Notes: a model not told the origin generated them from the letters alone. 64,000 nucleotides of DNA from Salinimonas chungwhensis DSM 16280 (GCF_000378185.1 NZ_KB899376.1:338357-402356), one strand, 5' to 3'; shown: positions 39,138 to 50,130, numbered from the stretch's first letter. Numbers and translations: made by a program.

Positions 39138-39170
39138 TAGTATTCGTCATTTTTCCTAAACGGGAATATC

Positions 39171-39944
39171 TCAAATACCGGTAATCTTATTGATGATGCG
39201 CGAGGCGGCAACCATACCGAATGTAGCCGTGACGGTAGTTGCTGCACCAAAACCACCCGAACAATCCAGTCGTGTACCGTTTTCCATCACTGACTTATTA
39301 AAACACACGCTACCATCAGGTTGAGGATACCTTAACTGTTCGGTAGAGAATACGCATTCAATACCAAAGCGCCGTTTGGTGTTTTTACTGAAACCGTAGT
39401 CGCGGCGCAGCACAGAACGAAGCTTTGCGGCCAGCGGATCCTGAATGGTTCTGGCCAGATCGGCACAGGTAATTTGCGTCGGGTCAATCTGGCCGCCGGC
39501 GCCTCCTACTGTCACCACCGGTATTTTCTGCCGTTTACAACTGTAAAGAATAGCAGCTTTTGCCTGAATACTATCTGTGGCCTCAATCACGGCTGTAAAA
39601 CCATCATGTATATAACCGCGCACGTTATCCGGTGTTACGAAGTCTTCAACAGCATGAACACGGACGGCAGGATTGATACTGCAAATACGCTGAGCCATTA
39701 TTTCTACTTTTGGTTGACCCACAGTTTCATCAAGGGCGTGAATTTGACGGTTAATATTTGTCACACACACATCATCAAGATCAATAAGTGTAATCTCGCC
39801 AATTCCCGAGCGGGCCAACGCCTCAGCGCTCCAGGAACCAACGCCGCCAATACCGATAACGGCCACATGTGACTGCGCCAGCCGTTTCGCTGAGGCTTCA
39901 CCGTAGAGCCTTTGAATGCCACCAAACCGTTGTTTATCCGTCAT
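39171..39944 (-). CDS. tcdA: tRNA threonylcarbamoyladenosine dehydratase
   Basis: A 257-residue E1-like enzyme that uses ATP to cyclise t6A37 of tRNA to ct6A. The adenylation fold begins with HVAVIGIGGVGSWSAEALARSGIGEITLIDLDDVC and continues with NINRQIHALDETVGQPKVE. Cysteine-rich catalytic loop region and C-terminal GFGAATTVTATFG are present. Length is close to E. coli TcdA/CsdL (268). The gene lies upstream of the unknown 135-residue gene with a 33-base gap, and the two are probably co-transcribed. Confidence 0.94.
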   Translation of the reverse strand: MTDKQRFGGIQRLYGEASAKRLAQSHVAVIGIGGVGSWSAEALARSGIGEITLIDLDDVCVTNINRQIHALDETVGQPKVEIMAQRICSINPAVRVHAVEDFVTPDNVRGYIHDGFTAVIEATDSIQAKAAILYSCKRQKIPVVTVGGAGGQIDPTQITCADLARTIQDPLAAKLRSVLRRDYGFSKNTKRRFGIECVFSTEQLRYPQPDGSVCFNKSVMENGTRLDCSGGFGAATTVTATFGMVAASRIINKITGI

Positions 39945-40141
39945 ATCTGCCTGCTAAATTGCTGGGTATAAGGGGTTTTATAAAGCCGATAGTGTAACAA
40001 AAAGCCTAATGTGTACGTAGCCGTTGACACAGAAAATTTGCTGCAAGTGGATATAAGCAGGTTATCGTCAATCCGAAACCGTCTAAAAGACGTTTTACAC
40101 AGATATGTTAATTAGAAATATCAACTTCCTGAGAGGATACA

Positions 40142-41110
40142 ATGGGTTTACTGGTAAACGGAGAATGGCAAGATAAGTGGTATGACACTGACAATAATGG
40201 TGGCAAGTTCAAACGAGAAGAAGCAACATTCCGGGATTGGATAAGCGCAGAAGAAGATGCAAAATTCCCGGCTGAATCCGGTCGGTATCATCTTTACGTT
40301 TCACTTGCCTGTCCCTGGGCCCACCGCACACTCCTTTTGCGCAAACTAAAAAATTTGGAGACCCATATCAGTGTTTCGGTGGTGTCTCCTGAAATGCTGG
40401 GGGAAGGCTGGACGTTTGCCGGCTATCCGGGTGCTACCGGTGATACCCTTTATCAGAGCCAGTACCTCAGAGAATTGTATACGCGGGTGGATCCACATAT
40501 TACTACTCGGGTTACGGTGCCCTTATTGTGGGACAAAAAACAGCAAACGATTGTCAGTAATGAGTCTGCAGATATCATCCGAATGTTCAACAGTGCTTTT
40601 AATCAGATAACGGGCAATAGTGATGATTATTTTCCTGAGTCATTAAGGGAAGAAATAGAGCAGGTGAACGCGCTGGTTTACCACAACATTAATAATGGCG
40701 TTTACAAAGCGGGTTTCGCCACCACGCAGCAAGCGTATGAAGAAGCAGTATCGGCATTGTTCAGAGCACTTGAAACGGTTGAGCAGCGCCTGGCGAGTCA
40801 ACGCTACCTGGCTGGTCATCAAATCACAGAGGCAGACTGGCGCTTATTTACGACACTTATTCGGTTTGATGCAGTCTATCACGGGCATTTCAAATGTAAT
40901 CTTAAGCAAATTAGCGACTTTCCCGCGTTAAGCGGATACCTGCGCGAATTGTTCCAGTATCCAGGGGTGGAAGAAACCGTTAATTTTGATCATATCAAAC
41001 GGCACTATTATTTTAGTCACACGATGATTAATCCAACACAAGTAGTGCCTCTAGGTCCACAACTTAATCTCAGTGAGCCTCACGGCAGAGATGCACTATT
41101 CCCGGAGTAA
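40142..41110 (+). CDS. yqjG: Glutathionyl-hydroquinone reductase (YqjG/ECM4 type glutathione transferase)
   Basis: A 322-residue xi-class glutathione transferase that reduces glutathionyl-hydroquinones. The catalytic cysteine is in SLACPWAHRTLLLRKLK; the N-terminal thioredoxin fold continues with TTRVTVPLLWDKKQQTIVSNESADIIRMF, and the helical C-terminal domain has the GHQITEADWRLFTTLIRFDAVYHGHFKCN signature. AGAGGATA precedes the ATG by four bases. It stands alone between tcdA and the mannose genes. Length matches E. coli YqjG (328). Confidence 0.93.
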   Translation: MGLLVNGEWQDKWYDTDNNGGKFKREEATFRDWISAEEDAKFPAESGRYHLYVSLACPWAHRTLLLRKLKNLETHISVSVVSPEMLGEGWTFAGYPGATGDTLYQSQYLRELYTRVDPHITTRVTVPLLWDKKQQTIVSNESADIIRMFNSAFNQITGNSDDYFPESLREEIEQVNALVYHNINNGVYKAGFATTQQAYEEAVSALFRALETVEQRLASQRYLAGHQITEADWRLFTTLIRFDAVYHGHFKCNLKQISDFPALSGYLRELFQYPGVEETVNFDHIKRHYYFSHTMINPTQVVPLGPQLNLSEPHGRDALFPE

Positions 41111-41230
41111 TTAAATAAAAGGTTGGTGGAGTTCTCGTCGTTGGTGTAATGGTCCGATTGTTGCTAAATCTGATTAATAAAGACATCACAGTACAGCGTG
41201 ACTAACGCGGTATTTTTGTGCAACTAAAGC

Positions 41231-41374
41231 ATGAGAGAACCAGATCACGGTACTAAACGCATCTTTTTTATCATTATCGTAGTAATAATGGCGATTAATC
41301 ACGGCGTTACGTTGATTGAGCATAATTGCTCTATTAACATGATTTTAAATAAACGTCGTAGCTGTAATTTATAG
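41231..41374 (+). CDS. Possible 47-residue single-helix membrane protein upstream of manC
   Basis: A short open frame starts [20 protein letters not shown] and ends with basic residues KRRSCNL; residues 11-26 could form one transmembrane helix with a charged start. It stops eight bases before the manC ATG, and the manC ribosome site overlaps the stop. The codon before the ATG region lacks a strong ribosome binding site. It could be a real small protein, a leader peptide or chance. Confidence 0.25.
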   Translation: MREPDHGTKRIFFIIIVVIMAINHGVTLIEHNCSINMILNKRRSCNL

Positions 41375-41382
41375 GACAGAAT

Positions 41383-42798
41383 ATGAAACCAGTAATTTTA
41401 GCAGGAGGCTCTGGTAGTCGTCTGTGGCCCAAATCCCGGGCGGCACTCCCCAAGCAGTTTCTCGCGTTAACCTCGGAGCAGTCCATGCTACAGGAAACGC
41501 TTTCACGACTGAAAGGCGTGGAAACCCACAAACCAATTGTTATCTGTAACGATGCGCACCGGTTTTTGGTGGCTGAACAGCTTCGTCAGCAGAATGTTGA
41601 CCACGGTGGGATTTTGCTCGAGCCAGTTGGCCGTAATACGGCTCCTGCTATTGCGCTGGCAGCGTTGCACGCGCTGCAGAGCGATCCTGATGAGGTGCTC
41701 TTAGTGCTTGCCGCTGATCATCTAATCAAAGACACCTCCGCGTTCCACAAAGCGGTTCACAACGCGCAAAATCTTGCTGAATCAGGGTATCTGGTAACCT
41801 TTGGTATTGTTCCTGATTGCGCCCATACCGGGTACGGATATATTAAAGCTGCGCAGGAACTGGACCCTGGGTTCGCCGTCGAGCAATTTGTCGAGAAACC
41901 TGATGCGGCAACCGCTCAGGAATATGTCTCGTCAGGTAACTATTTTTGGAATAGCGGTATGTTTATGTTTAAAGCGGGCCGCTATATCGAAGAGCTGGAA
42001 AAATTCCACCCTGATATTCTTAAAATATGCAGACAGGCGATTGAGACAGAGACTAACGATTTGGACTTTATCCGTATCGACGCCGATATTTTTGCTACCT
42101 GCCCTGACGACTCCATCGATTATGCGGTTATGGAGAAGACGGAAAAAGCTGCCATGGTGCCCCTGGACGCGGGCTGGTCAGATGTTGGTAGCTGGTCTTC
42201 ATTATGGGACGTGGCCGATAAAGATGCCAACGGCAATGCCGTGGTGGGCGATGCAATTTTAGAAGATGTGAACAATAGCTATATAAATTCTGAAGGTCGC
42301 CTCATTTCGGTTATTGGTCTTGATGATGTGGTGGTGGTGGAAACCAAAGACGCAGTCATGGTGGCTAACAAAAACAATGTTCAGGATATAAAAAAGGTTG
42401 TTAACCGACTTAAAGCGGAAAAACGCCCCGAATTTGAATTTCATCGCGAGGTTTTCCGTCCATGGGGCAGTTATGACTCTATTGATAGCGGCGCGCGTTT
42501 TCAGGTAAAACGAATAACGGTGAAACCTGGCGAAAAACTCTCCGTGCAAATGCATCATCACCGGGCAGAACATTGGATTGTGGTATCGGGAACGGCCAGT
42601 GTAACCGTAGGCGAAAAAACCAAAATGGTCACTGAAAATGAATCTACCTATATTCCCATTGGTGAGGTTCATGCACTGGAAAATCCGGGCAAGATCCCGC
42701 TGGAATTAATTGAAGTCCAGTCCGGTGCATATCTGGGAGAAGATGACATTGTGAGATTTTCAGATCGCTATGGTCGCATAGAAAAACAGGACAAGTGA
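41383..42798 (+). CDS. manC: Mannose-1-phosphate guanylyltransferase / mannose-6-phosphate isomerase
   Basis: A 471-residue enzyme making GDP-mannose for surface polysaccharides. The N-terminal nucleotidyltransferase domain begins [20 protein letters not shown] and includes [26 protein letters not shown]; the C-terminal type II isomerase cupin domain (about 345-471) has [36 protein letters not shown] and [14 protein letters not shown]. The ATG has AGGACAG five bases upstream. The stop overlaps the start of cpsG. Length and order match cpsBG of colanic acid clusters, though no glycosyltransferases are in this window. Confidence 0.95.
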   Translation: MKPVILAGGSGSRLWPKSRAALPKQFLALTSEQSMLQETLSRLKGVETHKPIVICNDAHRFLVAEQLRQQNVDHGGILLEPVGRNTAPAIALAALHALQSDPDEVLLVLAADHLIKDTSAFHKAVHNAQNLAESGYLVTFGIVPDCAHTGYGYIKAAQELDPGFAVEQFVEKPDAATAQEYVSSGNYFWNSGMFMFKAGRYIEELEKFHPDILKICRQAIETETNDLDFIRIDADIFATCPDDSIDYAVMEKTEKAAMVPLDAGWSDVGSWSSLWDVADKDANGNAVVGDAILEDVNNSYINSEGRLISVIGLDDVVVVETKDAVMVANKNNVQDIKKVVNRLKAEKRPEFEFHREVFRPWGSYDSIDSGARFQVKRITVKPGEKLSVQMHHHRAEHWIVVSGTASVTVGEKTKMVTENESTYIPIGEVHALENPGKIPLELIEVQSGAYLGEDDIVRFSDRYGRIEKQDK

Positions 42799-44258
42799 TG
42801 ACGACAAGGATTACATGTTTTAAAGCATACGACATCCGGGGCGAACTTAACCAACAGTTGGATGAACATATCGCCTACCGCATTGGCTACGCGTTTGCTG
42901 ATGTTCTTGCCGCCGGGACAGTAGTCGTGGGTGGGGATGTAAGGTATACCTCTGAACCATTGAAGCTGGCACTAAGTGCAGGCCTTATTGACGGTGGTGC
43001 CAGTGTTATTGATTTAGGCATGACGGGGACCGAAGAGATCTACTTTGCCACTAAGCATTTAAAAGCGGATGGCGGTATTGAAGTTACGGCCAGCCACAAT
43101 CCTATTAATTATAATGGTATGAAGCTGGTCAAAAGCGGCTCCATTCCGATCAGTGGCGATACCGGCTTGCAGGCTATACAACAGGCCGCGGAGGGTTTGG
43201 ATAGTGATGAGGTTCAAAGCCGGCTGACTTATTTTACGCAAGGCAAGACCATTGACCCATCAGCATTTTATCAGGGCAATGGCCATATTTCGCGTACTCA
43301 GATTGAAGCGACGGGGCAATATCGTCAGGACTCCTGTATGCAGGCTTACATTGATCATATCCTTGGTTATGTTAATTCGAAAAATTTCACGCCGCTGCGG
43401 ATTGTTGCCAATTCAGGTAATGGTGCGGCGGGTAAAGTGATAGATGCACTGGAAGAAGCGTTTCAGGAAAAGAAAATACCCATCGAGTTTATTAAAGTCC
43501 ATCATGATGCAGATCCTGATTTTCCAAATGGTATACCTAATCCGCTTTTGACTGAAAACCGCGCTGATACGTCGCAGGCAGTCAGAGAAAATAACGCTGA
43601 TTTTGGTATTGCCTGGGACGGCGATTTTGACCGGTGTTTTTTGTTTGACGCAAACGGCGACTTTATCGAGGGCTATTATATTGTCGGTTTGCTTGCTCAG
43701 GCCTTTTTGGACAAAGACCCATCGGCCGCTATCATCTACGATCCTCGTCTTTGCTGGAATACAGAGGATATCGTGGCGCAAGGAGGCGGCAGACCGGTTA
43801 AGTGTAAAACCGGGCATGCCTTTATAAAAGAAAGAATGCGCAAAGAGGATGCGGTTTATGGCGGGGAAATGAGTGCTCACCATTATTTCAGGGATTTTGC
43901 TTACTGTGACACGGGTATGATCCCCTGGCTGTTAGTGGCCGAGCTCCTGTGTACCAAGGGGCAGACCTTGTCTGAAATGGTAGAACAACGCATCATGAAG
44001 TATCCCTCATCGGGGGAGATTAACAGTAAGCTTAAAGATGCTGATGCTGCTCTGGCACGCGTAATGGCGAAATATAAATCTGATGCTCTGGTTGTCGATG
44101 ACACTGATGGCATCGGGCTTGAATTTGAAAAATGGCGGTTTAACTTGCGTAAATCAAATACCGAGCCGGTGATCAGGTTAAATGTCGAGTCCCGGGGAGA
44201 TATTCCTCTTATGGAACAAAAAACCGCAGAGTTGTTGAGCATCATTCGGGCTGAATGA
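42798..44258 (+). CDS. cpsG: Phosphomannomutase
   Basis: A 486-residue alpha-D-phosphohexomutase that interconverts mannose-6-phosphate and mannose-1-phosphate. The active-site serine loop is [14 protein letters not shown]; the metal-binding loop is [12 protein letters not shown]; sugar-specificity loop [17 protein letters not shown] and phosphate loop [14 protein letters not shown] are intact. The sequence is very close in pattern to E. coli CpsG/ManB. I start at ATG 42798, which shares a base with the manC stop codon; GTG 42795 is less likely. A strong terminator follows. Confidence 0.95.
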   Translation: MTTRITCFKAYDIRGELNQQLDEHIAYRIGYAFADVLAAGTVVVGGDVRYTSEPLKLALSAGLIDGGASVIDLGMTGTEEIYFATKHLKADGGIEVTASHNPINYNGMKLVKSGSIPISGDTGLQAIQQAAEGLDSDEVQSRLTYFTQGKTIDPSAFYQGNGHISRTQIEATGQYRQDSCMQAYIDHILGYVNSKNFTPLRIVANSGNGAAGKVIDALEEAFQEKKIPIEFIKVHHDADPDFPNGIPNPLLTENRADTSQAVRENNADFGIAWDGDFDRCFLFDANGDFIEGYYIVGLLAQAFLDKDPSAAIIYDPRLCWNTEDIVAQGGGRPVKCKTGHAFIKERMRKEDAVYGGEMSAHHYFRDFAYCDTGMIPWLLVAELLCTKGQTLSEMVEQRIMKYPSSGEINSKLKDADAALARVMAKYKSDALVVDDTDGIGLEFEKWRFNLRKSNTEPVIRLNVESRGDIPLMEQKTAELLSIIRAE

Positions 44259-44260
44259 TA

Positions 44261-44290
44261 AAAAAAGGCACCTCATGGTGCCTTTTTTTT
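44261..44290. terminator. Bidirectional Rho-independent terminator between cpsG and DUF3429
   Basis: AAAAAAGGCACC / GGTGCCTTTTTTTT with loop TCAT lies between two converging genes. The A run on one side and T run on the other allow termination in both directions. Confidence 0.9.
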
Positions 44291-44711
44291 ATCGGAGCAT
44301 GAAAATCATTACAGCATGGGCCAGAACCACCACAGTGGTTAAACCAACTCTGAAGGTGATGTAACTCATTATCTGCTCTTTCGGTAAAGCGAGAGTGTAT
44401 TTGTCATAAATCAGTATTGCTAGATATGATAGCGATAAAATTCCCAACGTGCGGATATCGCTGCCCAAAATCAAACACAGCCATCCAACGATTGTTGGCA
44501 GCATAGCGACATATAACTGATGATTTGTCTTACCACCGGAAATGGCATCATACCAGTGTATCCCGCCAAAAAACGAGAGTAATACTGCTGAATAAAGCGT
44601 GAAATAATGGGTTGCTTCATAAACGCCCATTACGCCCAGCAGCGCGAATACTGGTAACCCAATAAAAGGAATGAGTCCCGCAATACCCAGAAATAAAGCC
44701 GGATAGGGCAT
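44289..44711 (-). CDS. DUF3429 family membrane protein
   Basis: A 140-residue protein with four to five transmembrane helices. The segment HYFTLYSAVLLSFFGGIHWYDAISG is the conserved core of DUF3429, function unknown. The ATG has a strong AAGGAGG seven bases upstream. It lies downstream of the gltA terminator and shares its orientation. Confidence 0.85.
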   Translation of the reverse strand: MPYPALFLGIAGLIPFIGLPVFALLGVMGVYEATHYFTLYSAVLLSFFGGIHWYDAISGGKTNHQLYVAMLPTIVGWLCLILGSDIRTLGILSLSYLAILIYDKYTLALPKEQIMSYITFRVGLTTVVVLAHAVMIFMLR

Positions 44712-44750
44712 GATAATGCCTCCTTGTCACTATTGTTGACGAGATTAAAC

Positions 44751-44777
44751 AAAAATAGCGCCATGAAGGCGCTATTT
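44751..44777 (-). terminator. Rho-independent terminator of gltA
   Basis: Inverted repeat AAATAGCGCC / GGCGCTATTT with loop ATGAA; read on the minus strand it ends in TTTTTG. It is 27 bases after the gltA stop. Confidence 0.82.
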
Positions 44778-44803
44778 AAATGGTCTGGTCTGGAAAAAAC
44801 GCG

Positions 44804-46084
44804 CTATTTATTAATAGGGCTGAATTTACGCTGACTGTAACCTTTGTAAAGTTGACGAGGACGACCAATTTTTTGTTTGGAGTCGCTCATCATTTCATGC
44901 CAATGCGAAATCCAGCCAACCGTGCGTGACAGTGCAAAAATACACGTGAACATATTGGTAGGAATGCCAATGGCTTTGAGGATAATTCCAGAGTAGAAGT
45001 CCACGTTAGGGAACAGTTTTTTCTCTGTGAAATATTCATCTTCAAGGGCAATGCGCTCCAGTTCCATGGCCACATCCAACAATGGATCCTGAACATCTAA
45101 CTCTTTGAGCACTTCGTGACAGCTTTCACGCATTACAGTGGCACGAGGATCATAGTTCTTATAAACACGGTGACCAAAGCCCATTAAACGGAATGGATCG
45201 TTTTTGTCTTTAGCTCGCTCGATAAACTCTGGAATGCGATCAACACTGCCAATTTCTTCAAGCATATTCAGACATGCTTCGTTGGCACCACCGTGCGCAG
45301 GCCCCCATAACGAAGCAACACCTGCCGCTATGCAGGCATAAGGGTTGGCACCCGAAGAGCCCGCCAGTCGAACAGTTGAGGTAGACGCGTTCTGCTCATG
45401 GTCTGCATGCAGTGTAAAGATACGGTCCATTGCACGCTCTACAGCCGGACTAATTTCGTAGTCTTCTGCAGGAACAGAGAACATCATGTTCAAAAAGTTG
45501 GCAGCGTAGCTCATATCGTTACTCGGGTAAACAAAGGGCTGTCCAATGTTGTACTTGTAACACATTGCCACCAATGTGGGCATCTTAGCGATTAGACGGT
45601 GCGCGCTGCGCATCCGTTCTTCTGGATTAGAAACATCAAGATCGCTGTGATAAAACGACGACATCGCGCCCACAGTCCCGCATAACATAGCCATTGGATG
45701 GGCATCGTTACGAAAACCGTGAAAGAACATGTTAATTTGCTCATGCACCATAGTATGGCGAGTAATTGTTGAGCGAAATTCCTCGTGCTGTTCTTTACTC
45801 GGTGCTTCACCGTTTAGCAGCAAATAGCACACTTCTAAGTAGCTGGCATCGCGAGCTAGTTCTTCAATAGGGTAGCCCCGATGCAATAACACACCATTAG
45901 CACCGTCAATATAGGTAATCTCGGACTCGCAAGAACCTGTGACCATAAAGCCTGGGTCGAACGTGAAATACCCTTGTGCGCCTAATGAACGTACATCGAT
46001 AACGTCTTGTCCTTCGGTACCGGAATAAATCGGAAGTTCGATTTCCTTATCACCGGCTTTTAAAATGGCTTTCTGATCTGCCAT
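44804..46084 (-). CDS. gltA: Citrate synthase
   Basis: A 426-residue citrate synthase that condenses acetyl-CoA and oxaloacetate, the entry step of the TCA cycle. Catalytic regions are visible: [44 protein letters not shown] and [20 protein letters not shown] with the catalytic aspartate. Length matches the hexameric, NADH-sensitive Gram-negative type. AGGAGAG lies six bases before the ATG. It faces away from sdhCDAB across a 658-base region, the same arrangement as in E. coli. Confidence 0.97.
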   Translation of the reverse strand: MADQKAILKAGDKEIELPIYSGTEGQDVIDVRSLGAQGYFTFDPGFMVTGSCESEITYIDGANGVLLHRGYPIEELARDASYLEVCYLLLNGEAPSKEQHEEFRSTITRHTMVHEQINMFFHGFRNDAHPMAMLCGTVGAMSSFYHSDLDVSNPEERMRSAHRLIAKMPTLVAMCYKYNIGQPFVYPSNDMSYAANFLNMMFSVPAEDYEISPAVERAMDRIFTLHADHEQNASTSTVRLAGSSGANPYACIAAGVASLWGPAHGGANEACLNMLEEIGSVDRIPEFIERAKDKNDPFRLMGFGHRVYKNYDPRATVMRESCHEVLKELDVQDPLLDVAMELERIALEDEYFTEKKLFPNVDFYSGIILKAIGIPTNMFTCIFALSRTVGWISHWHEMMSDSKQKIGRPRQLYKGYSQRKFSPINK

Positions 46085-46742
46085 AAATTGCTCTCCTCAG
46101 AATGGTTCTGTTTTCAGCAACATCATCAAAAATTCGACGTCTTGCTGGGAAAAGTGGCGTATTTGTACTTTATTCTGCATGCAGAAGTCAATTTAAATGC
46201 ATATTTGTACAATTAATATTCTAGATTGTCTGTGGTGATATACATTATGACCACTTTACGGCTTTTATATCGATTAAAAAAACTTCACGGCGAAAACGTA
46301 TTTAAAGCCATAAAATAAAGACGAATCCCGCTGTCGTTGACAGAACGGTGTACTATAGTCTTAGCCTGCCCCCGAAGCTTATCGTTTCTCTTTAACCTGC
46401 AGTAGCGGCTATATCACCAGGTTCAGTGATTATCTGGCACCGGATTTATACTTTAGTTATGGTACGTTCTGATCAGTTTTTGACAAAGAGGCATATTTAT
46501 ATCTGCTAATTACGCTCTGGTCGAATAGAGCGACAAAAAATTGTAATTATACAATGCGGTAGATATACTCAAACCAGCTTGAAAACGGGAGAGAACATCC
46601 TTGTGTTTCAAGTAACTTATAGTTCACAAATTGTTAACAACTCAATGGATGAGATAATTAACATTAATAAATTGAATCGCTTGCTCAGGACATAAAAATA
46701 ACGAGTGGTTCATTGTCCCTACGGATATAACAGGCATACATT
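46085..46742. promoter_or_regulatory. Long divergent control region between gltA and sdhC
   Basis: 658 bases with no credible gene. It holds a perfect 14-base palindrome TTCTGCATGCAGAA at 46173-46186, about 90 bases before gltA, and a perfect 10-base palindrome TTGTTAACAA at 46631-46640, about 100 bases before sdhC, followed by AATTAACATTAAT. The latter two resemble the GTTAAC-type repeats bound by ArcA in relatives. The region is AT-rich. Binding proteins are inferred, not shown. Confidence 0.5.
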
Positions 46743-47117
46743 GTGAAAAAGCAAAGACCAGTAAATTTAGAGCTCAATACCATTAAATTTCCTCCCTCTG
46801 CTATTTCGTCTATTCTTCACCGTATCACCGGCGTCGCAATGTTTTTTGCGTTGCTGTTTGTAATCTGGGCTTGGGCGGTATCAGTATCGTCACCTGAAGG
46901 GTTCGAACAGGTTCAAAGCCTTATGGCTGGCGTCTTCGGTAAGATAATTGCGATCGGCACCTTATCAGCATTGACTTACCATATACTTGGCGGTGTTCGT
47001 CATATGGTAATGGATATGGGTTATTGGGAAGAATTGGATTCAGGAAATATCAGTGCTAAAGCAATTATTGCGCTGTGGATTATCCTGACCATCGTATTGG
47101 GAGTAGTACTATGGTAA
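46743..47117 (+). CDS. sdhC: Succinate dehydrogenase cytochrome b556 subunit
   Basis: A 124-residue membrane anchor of complex II with three transmembrane helices. RPVNLELNTIKFPPSAISSILHRITG is the ubiquinone-site start of the family, and the haem ligand histidine lies in YHILGGVRHMVMDMG. The start is GTG 46743. The stop overlaps the sdhD start by seven bases. First gene of the sdhCDAB-sucAB-sucCD run. Confidence 0.95.
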   Translation: MKKQRPVNLELNTIKFPPSAISSILHRITGVAMFFALLFVIWAWAVSVSSPEGFEQVQSLMAGVFGKIIAIGTLSALTYHILGGVRHMVMDMGYWEELDSGNISAKAIIALWIILTIVLGVVLW

Positions 47118-47458
47118 CGAATCAGGCAAGTGTAAAACGCAATGGCGTCCAGGACTATGTATCACTGCGCACCACCGCGGTAATCATTCTTGCGTTTACT
47201 ATCCTTATGACGTGGTTTTTCATCACTACCGATAACATTACCTTCACCGAATGGCAGGGGCTTTTTTCTGGTCTGGCGATGAAGGTATTTACGCTGGCGA
47301 CTTTGATTTCCATCATGATTCACGTTCGAATCGGTTTGTGGCAGGTATTGACGGATTATATTAAGTCAGTAAAAGTTCGCGGCCTGCTCCAGTGGATTTT
47401 GAACCTGATCGCTTTCGCTTATGTTTTAGTTGGTCTGTTTGTTCTGTGGGGTGTGTAA
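47111..47458 (+). CDS. sdhD: Succinate dehydrogenase membrane anchor subunit
   Basis: A 115-residue second anchor subunit with three helices; the haem-ligand region is [19 protein letters not shown] start at ATG 47111, which overlaps the end of sdhC; an upstream in-frame GTG inside sdhC is not used. Its stop is one base before the sdhA ATG, so translation is coupled through the operon. Confidence 0.95.
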   Translation: MVTNQASVKRNGVQDYVSLRTTAVIILAFTILMTWFFITTDNITFTEWQGLFSGLAMKVFTLATLISIMIHVRIGLWQVLTDYIKSVKVRGLLQWILNLIAFAYVLVGLFVLWGV

Positions 47459-47459
47459 T

Positions 47460-49232
47460 ATGAGTTTACCAGTACATGAATTTGACGCCATCGTCGTTGG
47501 CGCTGGCGGTGCAGGTATGCGTGCTGCACTGCAAATATCGCAGTCGGGGAAATCCTGCGCACTGCTTTCTAAAGTATTTCCAACTCGCTCTCACACTGTT
47601 TCTGCACAGGGTGGTATTACAGTAGCGTTGGGCAATTCCCATGAAGATAACTGGGAATGGCACATGTATGATACCGTTAAAGGTTCTGATTATATTGGTG
47701 ATCAGGATGCGATAGAATACATGTGTAATACCGGTCCCAAAGCAATTCTTGAAATGGAAAACATGGGGCTGCCATTCTCGCGTTTTGAAAACGGCAAGGT
47801 GTATCAGCGTCCGTTTGGTGGCCAGTCAAAAAACTTTGGCGGCGAACAGGCGGCTAGAACGGCTGCCGCTGCTGATCGTACCGGTCATGCGCTGCTTCAT
47901 TTGCTTTATCAGCAAAATGTCAAAAATAAGACAAAAGTTTTCAGTGAATGGTATGCACTGGATTTGGTTAAAAATCAGGACGGTGACATCGTAGGCTGTA
48001 CAGCTATTGATATTGAAACCGGCCAGATAGTTTACTTTAAAGCTCGGGCTGTGGTGTTGGCCACAGGTGGAGCGGGTCGAATTTACGCGTCGACTACTAA
48101 TGCCCACATCAATACCGGAGATGGTATCGGTATGGCTATGCGCGCTGGTGTATCGCTTCAGGATATGGAGATGTGGCAGTTCCATCCAACTGGTATAGCA
48201 GGCGCCGGAACACTGGTTACCGAAGGTTGTCGTGGTGAAGGTGGTTATCTGCTTAACAAAGACGGTGAACGCTTCATGGAACGATATGCGCCAAATGCTA
48301 AAGATTTGGCTGGACGTGATGTCGTCGCCCGTTCAATGATGACAGAAATTCGTGAAGGCCGTGGTTGCGATGGACCACAGGGTAAGCACATAAAACTTAA
48401 GCTGGATCATCTAGGTAAAGATGTGCTTGAGTCACGGTTGCCGGGCATCCTGGAGCTGTCCAGAACATTTGCGCACGTTGACCCTGTTAAAGAGCCTATA
48501 CCAGTTATTCCAACCTGTCATTACATGATGGGTGGTATTCCTACCAATGTAGATGGTCAGGCGTTGCGCGTTGATGAGAATGGTAAAGAGCACATTGTTA
48601 AAGGCCTCTTCGCTTGCGGAGAAATAGCATGTGTGTCGGTTCACGGTGCTAACCGCTTGGGCGGGAACTCACTGCTTGATTTGGTTGTGTTCGGTCGCGC
48701 CACAGGTTTACACTTGGGTGAAAAGTTAGATGAGATGGATCCTAGCCGCGACGCCAGTGAATCAGATCTCGACGCAGCAATGTCCCGGTTCAACCGCTGG
48801 GAGAATTCAGAGAAGGGCAAGGGTGAAGACCCGGTTCAGATCAAAAAAGATATGCAGGAGTGCATGCAGCTTAACTTCTCAGTATTCCGGGAAGGGGATG
48901 CTATGGCCGATGGCCTCAAAGAGCTGCGTGAAATTCGTGAGCGCTTGCACAATGCTCGTTTGGACGATAAAAGTAAAGATTTCAACACCCAGCGTATTGA
49001 GTGTCTGGAATTAGATAACTTGATGGAAACCGCGTACAGCACAGCAGTAGCAGCAAACTTCCGAACTGAAAGTCGTGGCGCGCATAGTCGTTTTGACTAT
49101 CCGGATCGCGATGATGATAACTGGTTGTGTCACTCCATTTATCGTCCGGAAGATGAATCAATGTTGAAGCGTGAGGTGAATATGTCACCCAAGCTAAGGG
49201 AAACATTCCCGCCTAAAGCGCGCTCATACTAA
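47460..49232 (+). CDS. sdhA: Succinate dehydrogenase flavoprotein subunit
   Basis: A 590-residue FAD-linked catalytic subunit that oxidises succinate to fumarate. The dinucleotide fold is [16 protein letters not shown]; the histidine for covalent FAD is in [13 protein letters not shown]; active-site regions [23 protein letters not shown] and [17 protein letters not shown] follow; the C-terminus ends in PPKARSY. I start at ATG 47460, directly after the sdhD stop. Length matches E. coli SdhA (588). Confidence 0.97.
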   Translation: MSLPVHEFDAIVVGAGGAGMRAALQISQSGKSCALLSKVFPTRSHTVSAQGGITVALGNSHEDNWEWHMYDTVKGSDYIGDQDAIEYMCNTGPKAILEMENMGLPFSRFENGKVYQRPFGGQSKNFGGEQAARTAAAADRTGHALLHLLYQQNVKNKTKVFSEWYALDLVKNQDGDIVGCTAIDIETGQIVYFKARAVVLATGGAGRIYASTTNAHINTGDGIGMAMRAGVSLQDMEMWQFHPTGIAGAGTLVTEGCRGEGGYLLNKDGERFMERYAPNAKDLAGRDVVARSMMTEIREGRGCDGPQGKHIKLKLDHLGKDVLESRLPGILELSRTFAHVDPVKEPIPVIPTCHYMMGGIPTNVDGQALRVDENGKEHIVKGLFACGEIACVSVHGANRLGGNSLLDLVVFGRATGLHLGEKLDEMDPSRDASESDLDAAMSRFNRWENSEKGKGEDPVQIKKDMQECMQLNFSVFREGDAMADGLKELREIRERLHNARLDDKSKDFNTQRIECLELDNLMETAYSTAVAANFRTESRGAHSRFDYPDRDDDNWLCHSIYRPEDESMLKREVNMSPKLRETFPPKARSY

Positions 49233-49247
49233 GAGAGGTTACCAGTT

Positions 49248-49958
49248 ATGAAGCTAGATGTTTCAATTTATCGATACAACCCTGAAGTTGATGACGCTCC
49301 GCATATGCAGGATTATCAACTGGAAGTTGAAGACGGCGTTGATCTGATGGTGCTGGACGTGCTGCTAAAGCTGAAAGAGCAGGACCCGACTCTGTCACTT
49401 CGCCGCTCCTGTCGGGAGGGCGTGTGTGGTTCTGATGGTGTAAATATGAACGGCAAAAATGGTCTTGCCTGCATAACGCCGGTATCAGCGTTGGGTAAAG
49501 GTAAGATTGTTGTTCGCCCATTACCTGGTTTACCGGTGGTGCGCGATCTGGTTGTTGATATGACACAGTTCTATACACAGTACGAAAAGGTCAAGCCGTT
49601 TCTTATTAATGATGCAAGACAGCCGCCTGCTCGCGAGCACTTGCAATCACCTGAAGAACGCGCAAAACTTGACGGGCTGTACGAGTGTATTTTATGCGCA
49701 TGTTGTTCGTCGTCCTGTCCATCGTTTTGGTGGAATCCAGACAAGTTTATTGGCCCGGCAGGTTTGTTGCACGCTTATCGCTTCTTAATCGATAGCCGTG
49801 ATACAGCGACAGAAGAACGTCTTAACGATCTTGATGATGCTTTCAGCGTATTCCGTTGCCACAGCATCATGAATTGTGTAAGCGTTTGTCCGAAAGGCTT
49901 GAACCCGACCAAAGCGATTGGCCAGATCAAGTCAATGCTGTTACAGCGGGCTGTTTAG
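49248..49958 (+). CDS. sdhB: Succinate dehydrogenase iron-sulfur subunit
   Basis: A 236-residue subunit that passes electrons from FAD to quinone. The [2Fe-2S] ligands are in RRSCREGVCGSDGVNMNGKNGLAC; the [4Fe-4S] and [3Fe-4S] ligands are in CILCACCSSSCPSFWWN and CHSIMNCVSVCPKGLNP. Length matches E. coli SdhB (238). It follows sdhA by 15 bases with GAGAGG as ribosome site. A terminator follows before sucA. Confidence 0.97.
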   Translation: MKLDVSIYRYNPEVDDAPHMQDYQLEVEDGVDLMVLDVLLKLKEQDPTLSLRRSCREGVCGSDGVNMNGKNGLACITPVSALGKGKIVVRPLPGLPVVRDLVVDMTQFYTQYEKVKPFLINDARQPPAREHLQSPEERAKLDGLYECILCACCSSSCPSFWWNPDKFIGPAGLLHAYRFLIDSRDTATEERLNDLDDAFSVFRCHSIMNCVSVCPKGLNPTKAIGQIKSMLLQRAV

Positions 49959-50000
49959 TTATTTTTCTGTAAAGATAGGCTTTACAGATTGTGATGCTCT

Positions 50001-50034
50001 AAATGGCCATCCGGTAGCGGATGGCTATTTTTTT
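50001..50034 (+). terminator. Rho-independent terminator between sdhB and sucA
   Basis: Stem AAATGGCCATCC / GGATGGCTATTT (one G-T pair) with loop GGTAGC and a T run. It suggests sucAB is at least partly transcribed from its own promoter in the next 100 bases. Confidence 0.8.
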
Positions 50035-50130
50035 ATATACGTGGCCTAAATGGTTGGTTCTGTTGTATATAACAGTCATAATAGCGTCTCGTGTTATTTC
50101 AGTTTCTATAAAACGTAGCAAGGCACAAAA

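Noticed and set aside
41111..41382. tRNA-like stretch before manC
   Set aside because: A few bases resemble a tRNA arm (GTTGGTGTAATGGTCC), but no acceptor or T arm can be folded around them.
42259..42672. 137-codon antisense frame inside manC
   Set aside because: Shadow of the conserved isomerase domain; no independent evidence.
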